DNA of 46,379 bases from a virus. The stretch is taken from positions 1 to 46,379 of the IMG/VR virus record IMGVR_UViG_3300033571_004547; one strand, 5' to 3'. Every line of letters begins with the position of its first letter. Within the stretch, counting starts at the first letter, position 1. The notes under the pieces were generated by a model, which had not been told where the DNA came from, did no database searches, and saw nothing but the letters and a program-made list of their open reading frames with translations. Positions 41,056 through 46,379 of the stretch are shown here, in pieces. The position numbers were made by a program, and so were the translations under genes.

Positions 41056-42503
41056 TCAAGTTTTTCAATAGTAAAAGGGTATTTTGCCTCTTTATAGTAA
41101 GCCTTTCTTTGATTCAAATGTCTTTTGGCAAATTTGCAACTGCTAGTAATATCCCAAATCACTACTTCGTCTTTATCTTCGGCTTTTCTAATACCTCGTC
41201 CTATGCTTTGTATGACTCGTACAAAACTCTTTCCTGGTTCAATAAGAACCAAATTAAAGATACGAGGAATGTTAATACCCACAGCAGCAACACCATAGGT
41301 AGCAATGATTATTTTATTGGCGCTTGTTTTAACTTCGTCATATTCTTCTTTGCGCTCAGTGAGTTTAGTTTCACCGCTGACAAATGCGCTATCTTTCAAC
41401 CGTGATTGTAATTCTCGGCCTGCATTAACACGGTCAACAAGTATCAATGTATTACCATTGTCTTTGATTTTGTCTATCAATTCTGCAATTTTATCTAATC
41501 TTTTATCATTCTCTAATAGATATTTCAATTCACTTTGATAGTTAGAAAACTCTACACTGTCTTTTAATTGAACAATATTGACATGACACTGTGCTAATAC
41601 ACCCTTTTCTTGTAGTTCGCTAGCACTTAGTTTTCCGATTACAGGACCTAAACTAACTAACAACGATGTTTGTTCATAAGTTGCTTTAGGTATAGTTCCA
41701 GTCAAACCCCAACGGATAGGTATGTGACTAAATGGACCCGTCAACAATTGCTTTAGTACATCAGCCTTTGCCATGTGTACTTCGTCTACCATGACACAAA
41801 CAACATCTTCAATAAACTCTTTGATGTTTATTTCTGCCTCTCCTGCTTTTGTACTCTTCAACAGATTATTAAGACTTTGCCAAGTACAGATAGTATGACA
41901 TTTGTTGTATTCTTTTCTGTCACCGAAGTATACGCCAACATCTAACCCAAGATTGATGTAGTCTGCCTCAGTCTGTACAACCAAACTTTTATTAGGTACA
42001 ACAACAATACTGCGTCCATATTGTTCTATAGACTTAGACAATGCAGCAGTCATTAATGTCTTGCCTGCACCCGTAGCAACTTCTTGGATGCATTGTGTGT
42101 TTTTTAAGAAATTATTGACTATTTCTACTTGATAGTCGCGCAGTATAATGGGGTTTCCTGCTTCGATATGTCCCGTAGGCCAAGACTTGTTGCTGAATGA
42201 ATCGGTTTGTATTTCGTTAAAGTTGAAGTTATTACTGTAGGTTCTGAGGTCTTCTAGTTCTATGTCATAGTCGTATTGTTCTAATACACTGACTATATCT
42301 GGTATAAGGTTGATATATGTGCTACCAGCAAGACTACAATAACTTACTTTGCCATTCCATCTACCCAGTCTAACACTGGGCAAGTACCTTGCACCGGGTA
42401 CCTCGTACTCAAACTTACGCATCAGTGCCTTGCGGCAGTCTAAATCTAAGTTAAGGATTTTACAATTTACCTCGTCTTTTATTACTATTTTTGCTGTTTT
42501 CAT
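41049..42503 (-). CDS. uvsW: UvsW DNA/RNA helicase
   Basis: 484 aa (T4 UvsW 503). N-terminal DNA-binding domain with LPSVRLGRWNGKVSYC, then SF2 motifs: LRDYQ (Q motif), ATGAGKT (143-149, motif I), DEVH (240-243, motif II), GLTGT (motif III) and QSIGRGIR (motif VI). It unwinds branched DNA and R-loops in recombination-dependent replication, and T4 UvsW helps switch replication modes late. A late promoter lies 31 nt upstream of the transcript's ATG, matching the late timing of T4 uvsW. Confidence 0.95.
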   Translation of the reverse strand: MKTAKIVIKDEVNCKILNLDLDCRKALMRKFEYEVPGARYLPSVRLGRWNGKVSYCSLAGSTYINLIPDIVSVLEQYDYDIELEDLRTYSNNFNFNEIQTDSFSNKSWPTGHIEAGNPIILRDYQVEIVNNFLKNTQCIQEVATGAGKTLMTAALSKSIEQYGRSIVVVPNKSLVVQTEADYINLGLDVGVYFGDRKEYNKCHTICTWQSLNNLLKSTKAGEAEINIKEFIEDVVCVMVDEVHMAKADVLKQLLTGPFSHIPIRWGLTGTIPKATYEQTSLLVSLGPVIGKLSASELQEKGVLAQCHVNIVQLKDSVEFSNYQSELKYLLENDKRLDKIAELIDKIKDNGNTLILVDRVNAGRELQSRLKDSAFVSGETKLTERKEEYDEVKTSANKIIIATYGVAAVGINIPRIFNLVLIEPGKSFVRVIQSIGRGIRKAEDKDEVVIWDITSSCKFAKRHLNQRKAYYKEAKYPFTIEKLDY

Positions 42504-42539
42504 ATAAATGATTCAAAGGTAAACATGTAACCAATGAAT

Positions 42540-42547
42540 TATTTATA
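42540..42547 (-). promoter_or_regulatory. Exact late promoter of uvsW
   Basis: Minus strand TATAAATA. Start near 42534, leader about 31 nt. No SD is visible near the ATG. Confidence 0.75.
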
Positions 42548-42590
42548 TATTGTAATCTATAGCGTTATAATAATCAAATCGAACGGTCAT

Positions 42591-43286
42591 TTAATCACTA
42601 TAGCAAAAATCGGCAGGTCTTTCATTTTTGATAAAGCCAAACAACATTTCCTTTTCAAGACCGGGCCAATCACTTGCGAAAAATCTAACATCATACACAT
42701 ACTTATCGGGCCCGCCGCCGCCCGATCCAGTGTGGATGCCGATCATTTTAAGCATATCTGTTGTTGAACCACTCACCTCTTTGTTAACCTTAAATACAAT
42801 ACGGCCCTCCCAGCCTGGGTACCCAGTAGGGGCAGGAGTACCGTCTTCAAGAAGTTTATCACCTGCCCAATTAGTTACGCCATTGCGGGGACAATAATGA
42901 CTATTTCTTGCACTATTTTTCCATCTAACATCAAGAAAAGTAATTTTTAGATAAAATTTGTCACGCAAATGACTTACTTCTTCACCATATCTGTTAACGC
43001 CTTTGGGAAACATCGTATCAAACAAAAATTCAGGATGATTATGAATCCACTTGATGATTTGTTCAAAAGAAGGTTGATTAATCAGTTCCTGAAAAAGTTC
43101 CTTACGGATTCGGGCACGGATATTACTATAAATAATAGTGTTACGAACCTTCTGCAGGTGTTTTACATAAGCACCTTTGGTAGCAATAATTTCTCTAGTC
43201 CAAGGACACTTATAGGCAAAACTCTTTTTAGCATCGTCAACAGGGATAATCATTCCCCTGCCCTTATAAACCTGAATCTTAGGCAT
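42591..43286 (-). CDS. Unknown protein in early ATPase operon
   Basis: 231 aa. Basic helical N-terminus (AYKCPWTREIIATKGAYVKHLQKVRN), then a beta domain with KFYLKITFLDVRWKN, YPGWEGRIVFKVNKE and Gly-rich loop GSGGGGPD, ending DWPGLEKEMLFGFIK. It lies 14 nt after the AAA+ ATPase gene and is probably transcribed from the same early promoter; the pair could act together. GC-rich third positions as in other early genes. Family not recognised. Confidence 0.55.
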   Translation of the reverse strand: MPKIQVYKGRGMIIPVDDAKKSFAYKCPWTREIIATKGAYVKHLQKVRNTIIYSNIRARIRKELFQELINQPSFEQIIKWIHNHPEFLFDTMFPKGVNRYGEEVSHLRDKFYLKITFLDVRWKNSARNSHYCPRNGVTNWAGDKLLEDGTPAPTGYPGWEGRIVFKVNKEVSGSTTDMLKMIGIHTGSGGGGPDKYVYDVRFFASDWPGLEKEMLFGFIKNERPADFCYSD

Positions 43287-43300
43287 ATTGCTACTCTCTA

Positions 43301-44326
43301 TTAAGAGTTAATCATCACCGTGTTTTCGGCGAGCATCTTCCAGTTGCGAGGATTGACCTTGATAAGGTCAGCAATCTTGATAGCCATACGCATACTCAAT
43401 TCGCGCAGACGGTCCTTGTTTTCCCACATGTAGTTCAAAATCATTTCATCCTCGTTGTTCTTGAACATGTAGTTAGCAAACAGTCCACCGTTGCTGTCAT
43501 TGTGAACCTGCTTGATGCGAAGAATCTTGTCACGCTGAGTGTTGATAGACAAGTCAAGAAAGTGACTACGGCTCTGAAGGGCGTCAAGATGCGGCTGAAT
43601 CTTAGTAGCCTTCTTAGCATCGAAAACCTTGTTAGTGATAAAGATGATAGAGCCGAGGAACTCAAAACTATTGGGAATCTTCTCCTCACGCAGCAAACGG
43701 CTGTCCTTGAAGTGACAGATTCTACGGCTCTTGCCGCTGTCCAAAGCACCCTTAAGATGATTCATAGCGTCGATATCATCCCAGAGGTCGCAATCGTCAA
43801 ACACAAGAACATGCTTGGGCTGAGAGAAGCGATAGAGCAGCATATAGAGTCCGATAGCAGACACAGAACCCTTGATGATTTCGTACTTAACAGGCTCGCC
43901 CTTAATCTTATCGAACATGCTAGCCTTATCAAGTTGAGTAATCACACCATGACTCTTACCGACACCGGGAGGACCAGTGACAATCATGCCGCGAATTTTA
44001 CCATCAATGCAAGCCTTAGACATTTCATCAAGAATGCCAAAACGAGTACGGATGCGCTTGAACGCATCTTCATCACTTTCTTGCACGACAGGCTCAACAA
44101 CATTCTCAACGACAGTATTGCCGCCATTGACCAACTCAAAATCATGATGGTCTTCGACCTTGATTTTGACAATCTCAATACCGGGGTAGTCAGTAAACAC
44201 ACCGTCGTTACGAACGGTAAGGTAATTGCCCTTCTTACCAGTCTGAAATCCCTTGACCAACTTAAACTTGGTGTTGATGACAGGGATACCGCGATAAGAA
44301 CCGTTCTTGACGAGAACAATAGACAT
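43301..44326 (-). CDS. AAA+ ATPase, early operon
   Basis: 341 aa. N-terminal beta domain (1-80: LVKNGSYRGIPVINTKF, LTVRNDGVFTDYPGIEIVKIKVE), helical linker, then AAA+ core: Walker A GPPGVGKS (118-125), Walker B VLVFDDCD (173-180), sensor-like GSIIFITNK, and a C-terminal helical lid (RLRELSMRMAIKIADL). Specific role unknown; candidate DNA- or protein-remodelling motor. Strong early promoter TTGACC-N17-TACAAT and RBS CGGAG upstream. Codon use is richer in G/C than late genes. Confidence 0.75.
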   Translation of the reverse strand: MSIVLVKNGSYRGIPVINTKFKLVKGFQTGKKGNYLTVRNDGVFTDYPGIEIVKIKVEDHHDFELVNGGNTVVENVVEPVVQESDEDAFKRIRTRFGILDEMSKACIDGKIRGMIVTGPPGVGKSHGVITQLDKASMFDKIKGEPVKYEIIKGSVSAIGLYMLLYRFSQPKHVLVFDDCDLWDDIDAMNHLKGALDSGKSRRICHFKDSRLLREEKIPNSFEFLGSIIFITNKVFDAKKATKIQPHLDALQSRSHFLDLSINTQRDKILRIKQVHNDSNGGLFANYMFKNNEDEMILNYMWENKDRLRELSMRMAIKIADLIKVNPRNWKMLAENTVMINS

Positions 44327-44360
44327 AAAAATGCTCCGTTAGTTAGCAGTCAATGTAGAT

Positions 44361-44389
44361 ATTGTAGTCTATGACCCATTTAAGGTCAA
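44361..44389 (-). promoter_or_regulatory. Early promoter of the AAA+ ATPase operon
   Basis: Minus strand TTGACC (44384-44389), 17 nt, TACAAT (44361-44366). Shares the TGGTTGAY...GGGT pattern with the next two early promoters. Confidence 0.75.
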
Positions 44390-44409
44390 CCATTTTAATT
44401 CCAAGAAAA

Positions 44410-44601
44410 TCAAGTACTTAGAATGCTAAAAATCTGACTTTTTAGCATGGAAACGATGTCCTCAGGAACATAAAAATCAGTAGTAGGGTCATAATACTCA
44501 CCTACCTTGGGGTCGTAGTATAGCACAGCACCCGACGGATAAAAATATGGACCCTCAAGGCCCTTACGGGCCTTGTACTTGTTGTCTCTTTTAAGCAACA
44601 T
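44410..44601 (-). CDS. Small early protein, unknown
   Basis: 63 aa. Begins MLLKRDNKYKARKGLEGPYFYPSG, has a Tyr/Pro/Asp-rich middle (YYDPKVGEYYDPTTDFYVPEDI) and a helical end. It is 4 nt after the 89-aa gene and is transcribed with it from the early promoter at 44904-44932. Function unknown. Confidence 0.5.
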   Translation of the reverse strand: MLLKRDNKYKARKGLEGPYFYPSGAVLYYDPKVGEYYDPTTDFYVPEDIVSMLKSQIFSILST

Positions 44602-44605
44602 AATT

Positions 44606-44875
44606 TTACTGAAACTCGTAAAATTTCACAGAAGAATCAAGAGCCATGAGTTCCTTGCAGATTTTCGTCAATGCTGCATGACGGGCACGAACCACATTAC
44701 GGGGCAATTCGCCGTCACAGGTCAAGTTTTCAGGGCTCAACTCAGCATCAAGATTTTCAGCAAGAAGTTGACGGTCGTTAGCGTCATGGATATTATAAGG
44801 ACGCTTGTTCCACTGCTTACGCCAATTGTTCAAATTGGTGACATACTCGTTCAAATTTCGTGCATTAGTGAACAT
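44606..44875 (-). CDS. Small early protein, unknown
   Basis: 89 aa, helical (NARNLNEYVTNLNNWRKQW, AALTKICKELMALDSSVKFYEFQ) with an acidic middle (LAENLDAELSPENLTCDGE). CGGAG lies 6 nt before the ATG; promoter TTGACT-N17-TATAGT upstream. Probably a host-takeover or accessory protein as expected for the early position; no family recognised. Confidence 0.5.
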   Translation of the reverse strand: MFTNARNLNEYVTNLNNWRKQWNKRPYNIHDANDRQLLAENLDAELSPENLTCDGELPRNVVRARHAALTKICKELMALDSSVKFYEFQ

Positions 44876-44903
44876 GTCAATCTCCGTTATTCAGTATGTA
44901 GAT

Positions 44904-44932
44904 ACTATACATCTAAACTAACCCAAAGTCAA
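44904..44932 (-). promoter_or_regulatory. Early promoter of the 89-aa/63-aa genes
   Basis: Minus strand TTGACT (44927-44932), 17 nt, TATAGT (44904-44909). Pattern TGGTTGACTTTGGGTTAG shared with the other early promoters. Confidence 0.75.
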
Positions 44933-44935
44933 CCA

Positions 44936-45262
44936 TCAAGAATTTGCTTTGGAGTAATACTCCGCAATAGCCCGCTGAACTAGTTCAACGGCTTTGTATT
45001 TTTTACCACCAACATGCCATTGGGTTATTTTAGTTTTGGGAGTACCGCTTCGCCCGAGATAATTCTTGCCATTCTTGTAGTTGTAAATCCTAGCAACTGT
45101 GCCATTACGGAACTTAATCACCCACTGAGCGTCAGTCTTGTAACCGTCTCCGTCAGTGGGCTCTCCGAACACCTCACAGAGAGTATTGTAGCCTGCTGAA
45201 ATATAGTCCTGAAAACTAGTACCCCAAAATTCTGAGGAGTTAACTTTTGTAGTGAATTTCAT
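44936..45262 (-). CDS. Early protein, unknown
   Basis: 108 aa. Mixed: SEFWGTSFQDYISAGYNTLCEVFGEP, DAQWVIKFRNGTVARIYNYKNGKNYLGRSGT, TQWHVGGKKYKAVELVQRAIAEYY. The layout (gene-product pattern W...H-V-G) occurs in unnamed phage early proteins. AGGAG is 5-6 nt before the ATG; early promoter TTGATT-N17-CATAAT upstream. Function unknown. Confidence 0.55.
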   Translation of the reverse strand: MKFTTKVNSSEFWGTSFQDYISAGYNTLCEVFGEPTDGDGYKTDAQWVIKFRNGTVARIYNYKNGKNYLGRSGTPKTKITQWHVGGKKYKAVELVQRAIAEYYSKANS

Positions 45263-45290
45263 ACAACACTCCTTTGCTCTAAGTATGTGT

Positions 45291-45319
45291 ATTATGTTTG
45301 AAGACTACCCAAAAATCAA
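45291..45319 (-). promoter_or_regulatory. Early promoter of the 108-aa gene
   Basis: Minus strand TTGATT (45314-45319), 17 nt, CATAAT (45291-45296). Shares TGGTTGAY followed by T-run and GGGTAG with neighbouring early promoters. Confidence 0.7.
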
Positions 45320-45370
45320 CCACTAAAAATCCAACAAAATCAATAACTTACAGACACTTGCTTTTAAAAA

Positions 45371-45964
45371 TCACCAATCTTTATAAACTTGACAATTATT
45401 AATAGTTAGTTGTATAGGTAATGCTAATTGTTCTAGCAAAAACGATTCATTTATTGATATTACATCGTGTTTCATCTTATTATTATCTTGTATACCCTTA
45501 CTTAACCATTTGTTTCTTTCTTCTAAAAGTTTTGTAAAAATTTTAGAATTGTTTGTTTCTTGAAGAATGTCATACAGTCTGCATATGGTTAAATCATTTT
45601 TGTTTCTTGCTACAAAAATATACCGTTGATGCTTTATATCGCCCATAGCATGAAATAGAAATGTTGCATCGCGACCTGCATTTTTTCTAGGCTTGCCTGT
45701 ACTAGTAATAGGACCATCAACACGGGCTGCTTTTTGTTCAATCAATACCGAACCCGACTTAGCATCTTCCCCGTTTCTTGAAAAGTTAATGTTATAATTG
45801 GAATCGTATTGACTTACGATTTCATATATAGACAACGCACTTAAAGCATCTGTATCTAAAATATCAATCTTGTACATTTCGTACATACTTGTGCGAAAAG
45901 AATAGATGTTTTTTCTAGCCAAATTCAGTTCATCTAATATGTCTTTGGTAAAATATTTTGACAT
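45371..45964 (-). CDS. Candidate PD-(D/E)XK nuclease, unknown specificity
   Basis: 197 aa. SRNGEDAKSGSVLIEQKAARV contains D67 in a GEDA loop and E76-x-K78 in VLIEQKAA, the restriction-type nuclease core D...ExK, followed by GRDATFLFHAMGDIKHQRYIFVARN. The N-terminal helical part resembles a small DNA-binding domain. No methylase partner is adjacent. Could act in host DNA degradation or be a defence-related nuclease; not tested. Late codon style. Confidence 0.45.
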   Translation of the reverse strand: MSKYFTKDILDELNLARKNIYSFRTSMYEMYKIDILDTDALSALSIYEIVSQYDSNYNINFSRNGEDAKSGSVLIEQKAARVDGPITSTGKPRKNAGRDATFLFHAMGDIKHQRYIFVARNKNDLTICRLYDILQETNNSKIFTKLLEERNKWLSKGIQDNNKMKHDVISINESFLLEQLALPIQLTINNCQVYKDW

Positions 45965-45966
45965 AT

Positions 45967-46149
45967 TTAATTTTTGTGATTACATGCTACACAGACTCCA
46001 TCAATAAAACTATGTGTGCATATCTCTTCTTGCTCTAGTTCATTTTGCAATAAAGGTATTAGATATCCTGCCTCAGGATATTTGTATAAATCTATAAGAC
46101 TTATTTTGTTGCAAAGTTCTAGACACCTTTCTAATAATGGCCTATTCAT
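45967..46149 (-). CDS. Small Cys-containing protein, unknown
   Basis: 60 aa. Helical start (LLERCLELCNKISLIDLY), then YLIPLLQNELEQEE and a C-terminal CTHSFIDGVCVACNHK with Cys/His residues for a small zinc site. Overlaps the upstream gene by 4 nt and lies 2 nt before the 197-aa gene. Function unknown. Confidence 0.5.
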   Translation of the reverse strand: MNRPLLERCLELCNKISLIDLYKYPEAGYLIPLLQNELEQEEICTHSFIDGVCVACNHKN

Positions 46150-46379
46150 ACTCTATAATACAAACCTTCAAGATTATATAGATAATCATATACCTTTTGC
46201 ACATTGTCACAAACATTGGCATTACTGTTTGATATTACCTTAATATAGGTATCAGTAAAGACCTGTATTTCAACTTTTAGTCCGCTGTAATAAAGTGCCA
46301 TAGATGTATAGGGAATCTTGTCATAGTAATCAGTGACTTGCAGGTCGTTGACTCTATTTTTAGAACTAGACAAATATCC
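46146..46379 (-). CDS. Unknown protein, 5' end outside window
   Basis: The frame is open to the right edge, so the start is probably beyond it; the first in-window start-like codon is a TTG at 46373. Segments YDKIPYTSMALYYSGLKVEIQVFTDTYIKVISN and NVQKVYDYLYNL suggest a small alpha/beta protein. Overlaps the 60-aa gene by 4 nt. Function unknown. Confidence 0.45.
   Translation of the reverse strand, partial: GYLSSSKNRVNDLQVTDYYDKIPYTSMALYYSGLKVEIQVFTDTYIKVISNSNANVCDNVQKVYDYLYNLEGLYYRV

Noticed and set aside
43502-44374. 290-aa rightward frame antisense to the AAA+ ATPase
   Set aside because: The opposite strand encodes an intact AAA+ protein with Walker motifs and an early promoter.

Overview
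The window is a piece of a T4-like myovirus genome (tailed phage, Caudoviricetes). Recognisable T4-superfamily genes are the neck proteins gp13, gp14 and gp15, tail sheath gp18, tail tube gp19, head-completion protein gp4, a probable small terminase gp16, replicative helicase gp41, primase gp61, a probable clamp-loader subunit gp62, helicase UvsW, a DexA-like exonuclease and a gp1-like dNMP kinase. Copies of the T4-type late promoter motif NATAAATA stand in front of late transcription units on both strands. The DNA is AT-rich, gene-dense and mostly transcribed leftward (minus strand). The host cannot be read from the sequence. The auxiliary genes (mazG, peptide deformylase, Nudix, PD-(D/E)XK nucleases) and the fibre types resemble those of aquatic T4-like phages.

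Layout from left to right. Positions 1-1912: collagen-like/YadA-head-like fibre, running off the left edge. 2025-5155: three low-complexity, probably virion-associated proteins. 5180-11965: gp16-like, gp4, an unknown protein, a tube-like baseplate protein, gp19 and an oversized gp18, all leftward. 12087-15736: a lone rightward HNH-like gene, then leftward dNMP kinase, gp13, a zinc protein, MazG and a 377-aa early-type protein. 15839-19381: rightward gp14, gp15 and Nudix. 19359-24119: fibre/adhesin cassette with a coiled-coil membrane protein, a structural protein, two DUF285 repeat adhesins, a small protein and a fibre tip. 24157-29978: nuclease, scaffold-like proteins, conserved unknowns and a ligase-motif protein. 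30024-32370: gp41 and gp61. 32419-34714: baseplate-like protein, an unknown, deformylase and a DnaE-like fragment. 34711-38022: a tightly overlapping array of small genes, many ending in (L/K)(R/K)(W/Y), interrupted by a DexA-like exonuclease. 38025-42503: gp62-like protein and conserved unknowns, a homing endonuclease and UvsW. 42591-45262: early module (AAA+ ATPase and small proteins) with a shared promoter type. 45371-46379: nuclease-like and small genes.

Three regulatory layers can be read directly. (1) Late promoters NATAAATA lie 13-31 nt before many genes. (2) Strong sigma-70-type promoters (TTGACY-N17-TAnnnT) drive early-looking genes. (3) For several genes the predicted transcription start falls on, or within 2 nt of, the start codon, which suggests leaderless mRNAs. 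At 13885 and 24119 the late promoter overlaps a hairpin that would hide the start region only in read-through transcripts, as described for T4 lysozyme. In the 34.7-38.0 kb array the conserved C-terminal codons of each gene double as the ribosome-binding site of the next. No tRNA, rRNA, CRISPR array, IS element or integrase was seen, and there is no gene-free stretch above about 150 bases.
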